In this document: piece after piece, positions 7,503 to 15,998 of the stretch | How the letters are laid out: each line of letters opens with the position of its first letter | Numbering within the stretch: the first letter of the stretch is position 1 | The notes under the pieces: model-generated | Databases searched by the model: none | The model's input: the letters and a program-made list of their open reading frames with translations, nothing else | What the model was told of the DNA's origin: nothing | Source: Bryobacterales bacterium | GTDB taxonomy: Bacteria > Acidobacteriota > Terriglobia > Bryobacterales > Bryobacteraceae | Reading direction: 5' to 3' | NCBI GenBank assembly: GCA_947467395.1 | Contig: CANIIC010000021.1 | Coordinates: forward strand, 1 to 35,259 | Length of the DNA stretch: 35,259 bases | Position numbers and translations under genes: made by a program

Positions 7503-8264
7503 ATGTCTACTTCGCAAGACGACATCCTGGCGCGAGAACTCGCCTATCACGAGAATCTCTACTCCGGCTTCGCGCAATCCCACTTTGCCCGCCCTGCTGT
7601 TCGCGCCTTGCGCTCGAACATGGTCCAGCGCATTCTCCATCTAACTGGGGCGAACTCCACATCCCGAGTGCTCAGCATCGGCTGCGGCATCGGTGACACC
7701 GAACTGCTCCTGGCGCCGCATGTCCGTGAACTCACCGGCGTCGATCTCTCTCCCGCTGGGATCCGTCAGGCCAACGCCGATGCGCAACAGCTTGGCATCC
7801 ACAACGCGCGATTCATCGAAGGCACCGCCGACGTCGCGCAAGGGCCCTTCGACGTGGTGATCGCGATCTTCCTGCTGCACCACCTCTCCGATGCCGACCT
7901 GATCGAATTCGCCGCGCACATGGCTCGCATCCTGACACCCGGCGGCGTCTTCTATTCGCTCGACCCCAGCCGCCATCGCGCCTCCGGAGCCGTAGGTCGC
8001 CTGTTGATCCCGTCTCTAATGAAGAAGTATCAGACCGACGACGAACGCGAGCTGGATCCGGAAGAAACTCGTCGTCTGTTTGGCCGCGAGTGGAAGAGTG
8101 TTCGCACCGACACCTACGATTTCGGCTCGTCGCCCATGGCCGGACTCTTCCCTGGATCGAGTGCCGCCTACAACCTGAGCCGCGGCATCGATGACCTCCT
8201 ACTGCGCCTGCCGTTCTTCCGCCAGTACGGCAGTAACTTCGAAATCATCGCGACACGCTCATGA
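7503..8264 (+). CDS. Class I SAM-dependent methyltransferase
   Basis: 253 aa from ATG 7503. Motif I is VLSIGCGIGDTEL, the acidic end of strand 2 is LTGVDLSP, and motif IV is GPFDVVIAIFLLHHL, followed by ILTPGGVFYSLDP, all in Methyltransf_11/25-type order. It should transfer a methyl group from S-adenosylmethionine to a small molecule or lipid; the substrate cannot be read from the sequence. The C-terminal third (residues about 160-253) is an extra cap region. A GTG at 7479 could add eight residues but starts immediately after the tRNA CCA. The stop overlaps the msrB start as ATGA (8261-8264), so the two are translationally coupled. Confidence 0.85.
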   Translation: MSTSQDDILARELAYHENLYSGFAQSHFARPAVRALRSNMVQRILHLTGANSTSRVLSIGCGIGDTELLLAPHVRELTGVDLSPAGIRQANADAQQLGIHNARFIEGTADVAQGPFDVVIAIFLLHHLSDADLIEFAAHMARILTPGGVFYSLDPSRHRASGAVGRLLIPSLMKKYQTDDERELDPEETRRLFGREWKSVRTDTYDFGSSPMAGLFPGSSAAYNLSRGIDDLLLRLPFFRQYGSNFEIIATRS

Positions 8265-8803
8265 GACTCCTGCGTCCGCTGCTCACTCGACGCGCCCTCC
8301 TGCTCACACCCACCTTCCTGCTCGCCTGCGCTCGTCCCGAACAACAAACCTCCGCCGAAATCGAGATCATCGACTTCAACGCCGCGGGCGCACAGACCGG
8401 AGCGCATCGACGCAAACACATCGACCGCTCGCTGGCCGAATGGCGCTCGCGCCTGACACTGACGCAGTTCTACTCCGCGCGCCAAGGCTCCACCGATACG
8501 CCGTTCACAGGAACCTACTACCAACTGCATGCTCCCGGTCTGTTCCGGTGCGTCTGCTGTCAGACGGCACTGTTTCACTCCCGCGCGAAGTTTGACTCCG
8601 ACACCGGCTGGCCCAGCTTCTGGCAACCTGTCGCCCCGCAAAATGTTCGAACACGGGTAGACAAAACGCTACCCGAAGAACGCACCGAAGTCCTGTGCGC
8701 CCTCTGCGACGCACACCTGGGACACGTCTTCCCCGACGGACCCGCGCCCACCGGCCTGCGCTACTGCATCAACGAATCCGCCTTGCGCTTTGACCCGGCG
8801 TAA
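8261..8803 (+). CDS. msrB: Peptide-methionine (R)-S-oxide reductase, lipoprotein form
   Basis: 180 aa. Residues 1-23 form a lipoprotein signal (two Arg, hydrophobic core, lipobox LLAC, Cys23), so the enzyme is probably anchored in the envelope. The MsrB domain starts near residue 58. Zinc ligands are C97-x2-C100 and C146-x2-C149, the conserved DSDTGWPSFWQP is at 112-123, DAHLGHVFPDGP at 150-161, and the catalytic cysteine is C169 in LRYCINESALRF. It reduces the R-epimer of methionine sulfoxide in oxidised proteins. The start overlaps the methyltransferase stop. It is followed by a multicopper oxidase, exported glutathione peroxidase and MutT, so it sits in an oxidation-repair neighbourhood. 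Confidence 0.92.
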   Translation: MRLLRPLLTRRALLLTPTFLLACARPEQQTSAEIEIIDFNAAGAQTGAHRRKHIDRSLAEWRSRLTLTQFYSARQGSTDTPFTGTYYQLHAPGLFRCVCCQTALFHSRAKFDSDTGWPSFWQPVAPQNVRTRVDKTLPEERTEVLCALCDAHLGHVFPDGPAPTGLRYCINESALRFDPA

Positions 8804-8836
8804 ACCCACGCTCCTCTGCTATCGTTCTCCTTAACT

Positions 8837-10186
8837 ATGAACCGTCGCGATTTCCTGACTGTTGCAGGCGCCGCTGCTGCCGGTGCCGGCCTGGCTCCCC
8901 ACCTGAGAGCTGCCTCGAAACCCGACTTCTCTCTGAACATCGGTCCGGCGACAGCCGAGATCGCCAAGGGCAAAGTCATCAGGACCACCGGCTACAACGG
9001 AACCCTGCCCGGCCCCATGCTCCGAATGAAGGAAGGCAAGCCGGTCACCGTGGAAATCTTCAACGACACCAACTCGCCCGAACTGGTGCACTGGCACGGT
9101 CTAAACGTCTCCACCAAAGCCGACGGAGCCGAAGAAGAAGGCAGCCCCTATGTGATGCCGCACTCGCGCCAAGTGGTCAGCTTCACGCCGAACCCGGCAG
9201 GCAATCGCTGGTATCACACGCATGCCATGGCGATGGACGACGTCACCAAGGGCGCCTACTCCGGACAGTTCGGCTTCCTCTATATCGAGCCGAAAAAGGA
9301 CCCCGGCCATTACGATCAGGAGATCTTCCTCGCCGCGCGCCACTGGGAACCGAAAATTCTGCATCGCGGAGATCCGCAGAACGACTGGACTGTCGACTAT
9401 GACAGTGCCACGCTCGGCACGCATTGCCTGGGCCACGGCGAACCCGTCCGTGTGAAGAAGGGCCAGCGCGTTCTGTTCCGCTTCCTGAACGCCAGCGCCA
9501 CGCGCGATATCAACCTTGCACTGGCGGGTCACAAGTTTCACGTTGTCGCGCTCGATGGCAACCCCGTGCCGAACCCAGCCGATGTCGACGTCCTGCAGCT
9601 CGTCGTCGCAGAGCGCGTCGATGCCGTCGTCGAGATGAACAACCCCGGCGTGTGGGTGCTTGGTGCAACCAACCAGGCCGATCGCAACAAGGGCCTGGGC
9701 ATCGTCGTCGAATATGAGAACGAAAAAGGCGAAGCCAAGTGGGTCGCGCCGCCGAACACGCCGTGGGATTACACGATGTTCGCGAACAAAGTGGTCCCCG
9801 CGCAGCGTACGCCGCTCGCAGGCACCTTTGAACTGAGCTTCCACATGATGCCCGACCCCGGCAAACCCTTCAACATCTGGATGGTGAACGAAAAAACCTG
9901 GCCCGACGTGGACTTCCTCAAGGTCAAGAAGGGCGGGCGCTACCGCATCGTCTTCAAGAGCGGCCACGAAGACGGCCATCCTCTGCACCTGCACCGGCAC
10001 AATTTCGAAGTGGTGAAGGTCGGCGACAAAGCCACCGCGGGCCTGATAAAAGACGTGGTCCGTGTTCCGCGCGATGGCACCTGTGAAGTGGAGTTCGTCG
10101 CCAACAACCCAGGCGATTCCCTGCTCCACTGCCACATGCAGCACCACATGGACTACGGCTTCAAGACCATGGTCAAGTACGTCTAA
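8837..10186 (+). CDS. Tat-exported multicopper oxidase
   Basis: 449 aa. The twin-arginine signal is MNRRDFLTVAGAAAAGAG. The copper ligand motifs are all present: HWHG (85-88), HTH in RWYHTHAMA (127-129), HPLHLH (381-386) and HCHMQHH (431-437). The copper centres oxidise phenols, metals or other donors while reducing O2 to water. In the last motif, HCH-x3-H-x4-F, the axial position of the type 1 copper is Phe rather than the Met of CueO-like enzymes, which usually goes with a higher redox potential. No Met-rich insert is seen. It stands 33 bases after msrB and 24 before the peroxidase gene, same strand. Confidence 0.9.
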   Translation: MNRRDFLTVAGAAAAGAGLAPHLRAASKPDFSLNIGPATAEIAKGKVIRTTGYNGTLPGPMLRMKEGKPVTVEIFNDTNSPELVHWHGLNVSTKADGAEEEGSPYVMPHSRQVVSFTPNPAGNRWYHTHAMAMDDVTKGAYSGQFGFLYIEPKKDPGHYDQEIFLAARHWEPKILHRGDPQNDWTVDYDSATLGTHCLGHGEPVRVKKGQRVLFRFLNASATRDINLALAGHKFHVVALDGNPVPNPADVDVLQLVVAERVDAVVEMNNPGVWVLGATNQADRNKGLGIVVEYENEKGEAKWVAPPNTPWDYTMFANKVVPAQRTPLAGTFELSFHMMPDPGKPFNIWMVNEKTWPDVDFLKVKKGGRYRIVFKSGHEDGHPLHLHRHNFEVVKVGDKATAGLIKDVVRVPRDGTCEVEFVANNPGDSLLHCHMQHHMDYGFKTMVKYV

Positions 10187-10198
10187 GACGGCAGGCGG

Positions 10199-10204
10199 TA
10201 GACT
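10199..10204 (+). promoter_or_regulatory. -10-like TAGACT six bases before ATG
   Basis: TAGACT, then GAAGGC, then ATG at 10211. The same hexamer and spacing precede tsaD at 29098. GAAGG is only one base from the ATG, too close for a normal Shine-Dalgarno. Confidence 0.4.
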
Positions 10205-10210
10205 GAAGGC

Positions 10211-10753
10211 ATGCGAACGATCCTTGCCGCGCTCCTCCTGTCTACCGCCGCCTTTGCCGCTTCCAGCGTGCATGAGTTCACGCTGAAGTCGCTCGCCGGC
10301 GCGCCAACACCGCTGGCTCAGTACAAAGGCAAAGTCATGCTGATCGTGAACGTCGCCAGCCAATGCGGCTACACGTATCAATATGAGGGCCTGCAGAAGG
10401 TCTTCATGAAGTACAAGGACCGCGGCCTGGTCGTCGCCGGCTTCCCTGCAAACAACTTCGGCGAACAGGAACCCGGCACCGACGTCGAAATCGGCGCCTT
10501 CTGCCGGTCGAAGTACGGCGTAACGTTCCCGATGTTCAGCAAGATCTCAGTCGCGGGTAAGGACATGGCTCCGCTGTATCAGTTCCTCACCAACACCACC
10601 ATCAACCCCAAGACCGGCGGCCCGATTCCTTGGAACTTCACCAAGTATCTGGTCGATCGCAACGGCAAGGTGCTGGCTCGCTTTGATTCGGCCATTGAGC
10701 CCGAATCGAAGGAACTCACCCGCGCCATCGAACAGGCGTTGGCGGCCAAGTAG
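10211..10753 (+). CDS. Exported glutathione peroxidase-family protein
   Basis: 180 aa. A signal peptide (MRTILAALLLSTAAFAAS) makes it periplasmic. The peroxidatic cysteine is C52 in NVASQCGYT (Cys, not selenocysteine). C98 in GAFCRSKYGVTFPMF is at the position of the resolving cysteine in thioredoxin-dependent members. W141-N142 (PWNFTKYLV) complete the usual active site. The family's Gln in FPxNQFG is replaced by Asn (FPANNFGEQEPG, N82). It should reduce hydroperoxides using a thioredoxin-like donor. Its stop overlaps the next start by one base (TAGTG), coupling it to the Nudix gene. Confidence 0.88.
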   Translation: MRTILAALLLSTAAFAASSVHEFTLKSLAGAPTPLAQYKGKVMLIVNVASQCGYTYQYEGLQKVFMKYKDRGLVVAGFPANNFGEQEPGTDVEIGAFCRSKYGVTFPMFSKISVAGKDMAPLYQFLTNTTINPKTGGPIPWNFTKYLVDRNGKVLARFDSAIEPESKELTRAIEQALAAK

Positions 10754-11169
10754 TGCAGCCGCAGTCTCCGTTATTGGTGGTCGCGGCTGTGATCGAACTC
10801 GACGGCCGCATTCTCATCGGGCAGCGCAAGCCGGACTCCAAGCACGCGCTGAAGTGGGAATTCCCCGGCGGTAAGGTCGAAGACGGCGAAGATCCGCGCG
10901 ACGCTCTGCAGCGCGAGCTTCGCGAAGAACTGGCCATCGAAGCCGTCATCGGCGAACAAATCGATGCTTATGAATTCCGCTATCCCGGAGCATCGCGCTC
11001 CACCGCACTGCTGTTCTTCCGCGTGACCGAATTTGCAGGCGAGCCGCAGAATCTGGACTTCGCGCAGATTCTCTGGGATACAAGCGCGGCTCTGCCCGGC
11101 TACGATTTCTTAGAAGGGGATTTAGCGTTCGTCGAACGCTTGGCTACTCGACCGGAACTTCATCCTTAG
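10753..11169 (+). CDS. MutT-type Nudix hydrolase (8-oxo-dGTP diphosphatase-like)
   Basis: 138 aa from a GTG that overlaps the peroxidase stop. The N-terminus VVAAVIELDGRILIGQRKP and the Nudix box GKVEDGEDPRDALQRELREEL follow the MutT pattern. The box's final Gly is Ala here (EELAIE), a tolerated variant. FPGG before the box is conserved. The cytoplasmic enzyme would hydrolyse oxidised nucleotides such as 8-oxo-dGTP and so prevent mutation, which fits its oxidation-defence neighbours. Its last 26 bases overlap tail-to-tail with the opposite-strand protease gene. Confidence 0.85.
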   Translation: MQPQSPLLVVAAVIELDGRILIGQRKPDSKHALKWEFPGGKVEDGEDPRDALQRELREELAIEAVIGEQIDAYEFRYPGASRSTALLFFRVTEFAGEPQNLDFAQILWDTSAALPGYDFLEGDLAFVERLATRPELHP

Positions 11170-13750
11170 CCGTAGAAGCCGCCACCGGGATCTTCCACGG
11201 AGCAGACACGCGCGTACCGACACCGACCGTCAGCGGCTGAGCATCACCCACCGCAGCCGTCGGAGGCACAACGAACTCCACCACCCACATATTGGGCTGC
11301 GTTGCATCGTCCACCAGATCGGCCTTCTGCTTCAGCCCGCCGATCCGCAGCGTAACATCGGCTTTGCCGGGAACAATTCCCTCATCCACCAGATGCGACA
11401 CCGTCAATCGCACACGGTCCCCGGGAAGCACGGATTGCAACGCCGAGAGCCCCACCGAACTGGTGTTGACCACCGCAGTAATGACCGGGGGCTGAGACTC
11501 AACACGGAACATCACCACGTTGGAACTCGCCCCATTCGGGCCGACGAATCGCACCCGGTTCGGACCAACAGCCACTGTAACTGGAACCACCGCGCGCAGA
11601 CGTCCATCCGGCAGCCGGGTAACTGGTGCCAACTGATCGCTGACGGAAACACTCCAGCCGGTCAGATCCTCTGGCAATCCACTGGCGCTCAGCAACACCG
11701 TAGCACCGGCCGGAGCGGCACCCAACCCGGTTGCTTCATTTAAGATGGTCGAGAACAAAACGACCTGCTTGGGATCCCTAGGCCGAATCTGGAGCTGCGG
11801 ACCGGCAGAAACCACCTGCAGTCCCGTCGCGATCGTCGGGGAAACCGCACCTAGCTTTGCCTGCGCACTCACCGACACGTTCGCCATCAGCTGATTGCGA
11901 TTCACCACCCACAAGTCGCGCACCGTAATGTCACTGCTCCCGAAGCCGACCTTGGTCAGGTCATCCAGGAAATCGCTGAACGCGCCATCGATCGCGATCA
12001 ACCCATCGGCGCCGGCCATCAGTTCGCCTGGCGTCAGCGACTCTGACGCATCGCTCTGCGCCGGGTAGTTGAACTGAGGCAAAACAGCATCGCCCAGTAA
12101 CTGCGCCGAACTCTGACCGTCCACGCCCAGCAATTCCACAAATGCAGTCTTGCCGCCATTGCCCGGAGGGGCTTCGATATCCCACAACCCGTCATTGCGA
12201 ACCAGCTTCGACAACGCCTCGGCGCCATCAAACAACACACGCGTGCCTATCGTCGCGTTACTCACATCGATCACCGCATGCGGACGGCCCTGCGAATCCG
12301 TGTAGCTGTCCAGAGACTTCAGCGCCGGATGCTTCGACGGCACTACAGTGAACGCATTGGGCAGCACGTACAAATCAGTATCGGTGCTCATCACCACCGC
12401 CACCGGCGTCGTATGGTCCACCGCCAGCGCATCCCCCACGATCAGCAGGAACTGATCGGACCCAGGGAAGTTGCGCAACGTGCCCTGCTCCAGCTTGGCC
12501 GCATCGCCGATCACGGAAAATGCCAGTCCCGGAGCCATCTTACCCGCGTTGACGATCCCGGTGGCCTGCACCGCCAGCCAGTCACGGAACCCCGTCGGCA
12601 ACGGCGCAGCATGCACGATCTTGTCGCGATTCGCACCCAGATACGCGAATACTCGCAGGTTGTAAATGCCGTTTCCGGAGATCGGCTGCAGCCCGAAGTC
12701 CGCGCCACTCACCGTACGACCCGCGTCCACATGCGCCAGCGTGGCCTGCGTCCAATCCTTGGTGCCTGGATAAAAACGCGTCTCAAACGGAGCCGCTGCC
12801 AGGAACGGCGCATGCTCCAAATCCTGCGGCGGCACGATGCCCGCCGGATTCGCTTCGCCTTCCTGAGCCGGAGGCAGCGGATGCGCGTACACGCGATAAT
12901 CGCCCGGCGGCAGTCCTTCGATGCGATACGTTCCGTCCGGCAGCGTCATGCTACCGACCGCCGTACCGTCTGCCGACAGAGCGACCACACTGGCCAGGTT
13001 TGCACCCACGCCCGCGACCGTCACCTTGCCCGTCAGCGAGCCGGTGTAAGCCCGGAATTCCGGAGTCGGGTACAGCACCGAGAGCCCGGCGACATCATCC
13101 GCCGTCAGCGGATTCGCCTTGCTGGTGCCTCGAATGATGGACGTCGACATCGCCCCGCCCGTCATCGAATGCTGCAAGCCCAGCGTGTGACCGAACTCAT
13201 GCACCAGCGTTGCAAAAAACGCATCGGAGTAGCTGGCCTGCCCGCGCGCCGCCAGATCGCTGGCCAGTTGCAGGCGCGACCGCAGGATCGGCGCGAAGCC
13301 GGGGCTATTCTTGTCGCCCAGATATTTCAGATCGGTGTAGGTCAGCGGCTCGCTCAACGCCAGCACGCCAGGGGGCAGATCGTCGTCGAACACCACGTCG
13401 ATGCCCGGCGTAACCTGTTCGGTCAAGACATCGGAGAACGCTTTTTCCTGATAGCCGCCGAACCGAACCTTCAACGCGGCGTTCTCCACGTTCCAGGTCT
13501 CTCCAGCGCGGCGAATCTGGCTGGCCAGCGAAGAGAAGCTGTCGCCCGCCACCAGCTTCGCAGGACCCTGCTTGGCGATGAAGAACGAAACCGTCTGATT
13601 CGGCAGCGCGTTCACATCGAAGCGTAGCCGCAGCGCAGTGAACGCTCCGGTGCGCTGGGTGAAATACGTCCAGTGATAGTAGGCCGGAGCGACGCTTGCC
13701 AGCGCCAGCAGTCCAACCGTCAACGCTCCGAACTGGCGAAGAACGCGCAT
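11144..13750 (-). CDS. Large secreted matrixin-family metalloprotease
   Basis: 868 aa. Signal peptide about residues 1-23. The protease domain spans about 30-215, with the zinc motif HEFGHTLGLQH at 184-194 and a Met-turn in GGAMSTSI shortly after, as in matrixins. Residues about 230-290 are a carboxypeptidase-regulatory-like beta sandwich (GTYRIEGLPPGDYRVYAHP). The middle and C-terminal parts look like several Ig/IPT-type beta domains; the final 100 residues (VNTSSVGLSALQSVLPGDRV) resemble the C-terminal domains repeated in Solibacter secreted proteins. It should be exported and cleave external protein. The start ATG abuts the stop of the upstream 173-aa gene (TAGATG), so the two are one operon. 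Confidence 0.88.
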   Translation of the reverse strand: MRVLRQFGALTVGLLALASVAPAYYHWTYFTQRTGAFTALRLRFDVNALPNQTVSFFIAKQGPAKLVAGDSFSSLASQIRRAGETWNVENAALKVRFGGYQEKAFSDVLTEQVTPGIDVVFDDDLPPGVLALSEPLTYTDLKYLGDKNSPGFAPILRSRLQLASDLAARGQASYSDAFFATLVHEFGHTLGLQHSMTGGAMSTSIIRGTSKANPLTADDVAGLSVLYPTPEFRAYTGSLTGKVTVAGVGANLASVVALSADGTAVGSMTLPDGTYRIEGLPPGDYRVYAHPLPPAQEGEANPAGIVPPQDLEHAPFLAAAPFETRFYPGTKDWTQATLAHVDAGRTVSGADFGLQPISGNGIYNLRVFAYLGANRDKIVHAAPLPTGFRDWLAVQATGIVNAGKMAPGLAFSVIGDAAKLEQGTLRNFPGSDQFLLIVGDALAVDHTTPVAVVMSTDTDLYVLPNAFTVVPSKHPALKSLDSYTDSQGRPHAVIDVSNATIGTRVLFDGAEALSKLVRNDGLWDIEAPPGNGGKTAFVELLGVDGQSSAQLLGDAVLPQFNYPAQSDASESLTPGELMAGADGLIAIDGAFSDFLDDLTKVGFGSSDITVRDLWVVNRNQLMANVSVSAQAKLGAVSPTIATGLQVVSAGPQLQIRPRDPKQVVLFSTILNEATGLGAAPAGATVLLSASGLPEDLTGWSVSVSDQLAPVTRLPDGRLRAVVPVTVAVGPNRVRFVGPNGASSNVVMFRVESQPPVITAVVNTSSVGLSALQSVLPGDRVRLTVSHLVDEGIVPGKADVTLRIGGLKQKADLVDDATQPNMWVVEFVVPPTAAVGDAQPLTVGVGTRVSAPWKIPVAASTAKDEVPVE

Positions 13751-14272
13751 CTAGCGATTCCCCCGTACGCGGTTGCGTAAATCGTCCAGCGTCAGGCTCG
13801 TGCCCTTATCGGTGACTTCCCGGCCCGCCGCATCCAGCATCCGCTCGGCGATCGCCGGACGACCCAGAATCAACTTCCCTGCCGCGTCACTGCGCACATC
13901 GAAGGCGCCCTGCGACAACCCGATAATCTGCGTCAGCCCCGACTTGCTGGTCCACAGGAACAGCACATACTCGGCACCCACCTTCAGCTCCGGAGCTCCG
14001 GCCACGCTCTGCGAAACCCGCCCCAGCGACCCGCCCGGAACCGCCACGTCCACCGTCGCCGGAGTCGTCGATTTCAGGTTCTCGGTGACCTGCAGGTGGT
14101 AGTAGGTGTATATCGTCCCGTTCCGGTTCGCCGCAAATGTACCCTGGACTTTCGCCCGGACAATGGCCGAGGACTGGTCGATCATGTCCGCCACGGTCAA
14201 CTGTTCGAGCGTGGTCGCGCCGACGGTCATCGCCGCCAGAACCACAGCCCACAGAATTTGACGCATGCGCAT
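13751..14272 (-). CDS. Small secreted protein paired with the matrixin protease
   Basis: 173 aa. The signal peptide is about residues 1-19 (MRMRQILWAVVLAAMTVGA). The mature part starts with TLEQLTVADMIDQSSAIVRAKV, then a beta-rich body (YTYYHLQVTENL, VDVAVPGGSLG, VLFLWTSKSGLTQIIG). Similar short proteins are found just upstream of matrixin-type proteases, but I do not recognise a named family. Its stop touches the protease start without a gap. An inhibitor, chaperone or adaptor role for the protease is possible but is inferred from position alone. An in-frame ATG six bases downstream is an equally good start. Confidence 0.75.
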   Translation of the reverse strand: MRMRQILWAVVLAAMTVGATTLEQLTVADMIDQSSAIVRAKVQGTFAANRNGTIYTYYHLQVTENLKSTTPATVDVAVPGGSLGRVSQSVAGAPELKVGAEYVLFLWTSKSGLTQIIGLSQGAFDVRSDAAGKLILGRPAIAERMLDAAGREVTDKGTSLTLDDLRNRVRGNR

Positions 14273-14285
14273 ACTTCGATCCGTC

Positions 14286-14350
14286 TGTGGAAAAGCACGT
14301 TCAGGGCCGAATTTCGGCGTTGCGCCGGAAGGACTTACCAGTTATCCACA
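14286..14350. other. Pair of DnaA-box-like sites in an intergenic spacer
   Basis: TTATCCACA at 14342-14350 is a perfect match to the standard DnaA box. TGTGGAAAA at 14286-14294 is the reverse complement of TTTTCCACA, one mismatch away. They face each other, 47 bases apart, upstream of the 173-aa secreted gene. No dnaA, dnaN or AT-rich unwinding stretch is in view, so this is more likely a regulatory or titration site, or chance, than an origin. Two GC hairpins (GGGCC/GGCCC and GGGACA/TGTCCC, 14350-14395) also lie here. Confidence 0.35.
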
Positions 14351-14399
14351 GGGGCCGGGTGTGGCCCTGGGACACGCCCTTGAGACAGGATGTCCCACC

Positions 14400-15998
14400 C
14401 TACTGGCGGGGGACCATTCGGGCTACTTCAAACACCGGGTGCCCGTTCGAATCGGCCACCGTCCGCAGCACCTCCCGGCGCAGCCCGATCGCGGCCGCCT
14501 GGGTCTCCAAATGCGCCCCCACCCCGCGGAAGGCCTCCCGCTCCGGAACGTGCCCGACGAAGATCGCGCCGGGGTCCCGCAGCATCCGGCGCAGATCCTC
14601 AATCTCGGCCGCGCTCGGCTGGTCAGGCTGTAGCGGACCACTCGCGATCCGCAGTTGCAGACGCCCCCGGTGCAACAGGTTCAACGTGTCGAACATACCC
14701 CAGTCGGTGATGTACACCGTCTGCCCCGCCCGCTCCTCCATGCCGTCGGACAACGCCAGCACCGCATCGGTCCAGGTATCCCAAGCCCCGAACTGGATCA
14801 GCTGCGAGTAGAACTGATTGAATACCAGCAAGTTAGAGACAATCAGCGCCACGCTCGCCAAGCCCAGAACCGGCTTCGGCAACCGCGAAAACACCGCCAG
14901 CGCGAACAGGATCGGCATGGGCCACAGCAGCACCGTATGATGCGCTGCCCCGCCCGCGTCATGCGTCGCGGCCATCGCCAACCAGGCCGTCGCGGTGAAC
15001 AGCAGAGCGAACCACGCCACGCGCGATCGCCACCACACCGGCACCAACAACAGCAGTCCGCCGAGAACCCAGTAAAACCCAGTTCTGCGACGCTCACCCA
15101 CCTGGCTCCGGACCCACACGGAGCCCTTCTGCACAGCGCTGGTGGGCTCCTTGCGCGGCTCCACCCATTCTTCCGCCGCAATATAGCCGAACACTCCGGA
15201 ACCTTGCAGAGCGCTCTCCAGTTGCGTCCACTTCGAGCCTACTGCGGACAACTCCAGATGCGCATTTTCTGCGACCGTCGCCCCCCGAGCTCGCAGATTG
15301 TAGACCACCAGCGGCAAAGCCCCCACCAGGAACGCCGCAGCCGCCAGGCCCGCATGCCGTAGCGTCAAATCCCGCCGAATCCTGGGCCAGATGGTCGCCA
15401 ATGAACCCACCGTCAAGCCACTCAGCCCCCAGATAAAGATCGCCTTGTTCCATAGCGCCAGCCCAAAACATAGGAACCCGAGCACCAGCCAGCGCCTCCG
15501 GCTGTTCCAGATCGGCGCGTCCTCTGTACAGAATCCGTACTCCAGGCCAAATCGGCACAGTGCCCAAACGCCAGTCACAAGGAAAAGGTGTTCTAACGCC
15601 ACCGGCCCCCAGTCGAACGTATTGGTCATCACAAACAGAGGGTCGGTGGCCAGTAGAAAGGCCCCAGCCAAGGCTGCGCGACGCCCCAGCAGATGGGAGA
15701 CCAACTGATAGAACACAAAGACAGTTACGGCCCCCACCAGGATCATCGGCAAGCGCACCGTCCACACGCTGGCCCCGAACAACTGGAAGATCGGAATATA
15801 CAGCAGGCTCTTGACCGACCCTAGGTAGCTCATGACCATCAGCGGGATGTCGAAATGCCGCAATCGCGACCACAAACTAGTGCCTAACGTATTGAAAAGA
15901 GGGGAAGAAAACAGCGCTTCGTCATTTTGAATCCCGGCCAGCGGCAGCAGCAGGACGCCCAGCGTGACAAAGAGACCACACGCGGCACTGACCAGCAC
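14400..15998 (-). CDS. PMT/ArnT-like membrane glycosyltransferase (family 39-like)
   Basis: 532 aa from GTG 15998. About eleven hydrophobic segments span residues 1-420, followed by a soluble C-terminal region. After the first membrane helix comes LAGIQNDEALF, whose adjacent Asp-Glu pair is the catalytic signature position of GT39/ArnT/PMT enzymes, and LLATDPLFVMTNTFDWGPVAL further on is typical. It should move a sugar from a polyprenyl-phosphate donor to an extracytoplasmic acceptor. The frame is open well upstream of the GTG without a better start codon, so a few more residues are possible. The product may work with the first glycosyltransferase of the window, but they are 10 kb apart. Confidence 0.75.
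   Translation of the reverse strand: MLVSAACGLFVTLGVLLLPLAGIQNDEALFSSPLFNTLGTSLWSRLRHFDIPLMVMSYLGSVKSLLYIPIFQLFGASVWTVRLPMILVGAVTVFVFYQLVSHLLGRRAALAGAFLLATDPLFVMTNTFDWGPVALEHLFLVTGVWALCRFGLEYGFCTEDAPIWNSRRRWLVLGFLCFGLALWNKAIFIWGLSGLTVGSLATIWPRIRRDLTLRHAGLAAAAFLVGALPLVVYNLRARGATVAENAHLELSAVGSKWTQLESALQGSGVFGYIAAEEWVEPRKEPTSAVQKGSVWVRSQVGERRRTGFYWVLGGLLLLVPVWWRSRVAWFALLFTATAWLAMAATHDAGGAAHHTVLLWPMPILFALAVFSRLPKPVLGLASVALIVSNLLVFNQFYSQLIQFGAWDTWTDAVLALSDGMEERAGQTVYITDWGMFDTLNLLHRGRLQLRIASGPLQPDQPSAAEIEDLRRMLRDPGAIFVGHVPEREAFRGVGAHLETQAAAIGLRREVLRTVADSNGHPVFEVARMVPRQ

Noticed and set aside
9101-10381. Long leftward open frame of 426 codons
   Set aside because: It is antisense to the multicopper oxidase, whose copper motifs are complete.
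12278-13627. Long rightward open frame of 449 codons
   Set aside because: It is antisense to the matrixin gene and is rich in Arg and His, as expected for the shadow of a GC-rich gene. No domain or start signal supports it.
14286-14350. Replication origin
   Set aside because: Only two DnaA-like sites, no AT-rich unwinding element, and no dnaA, dnaN, gidA or rpmH nearby.
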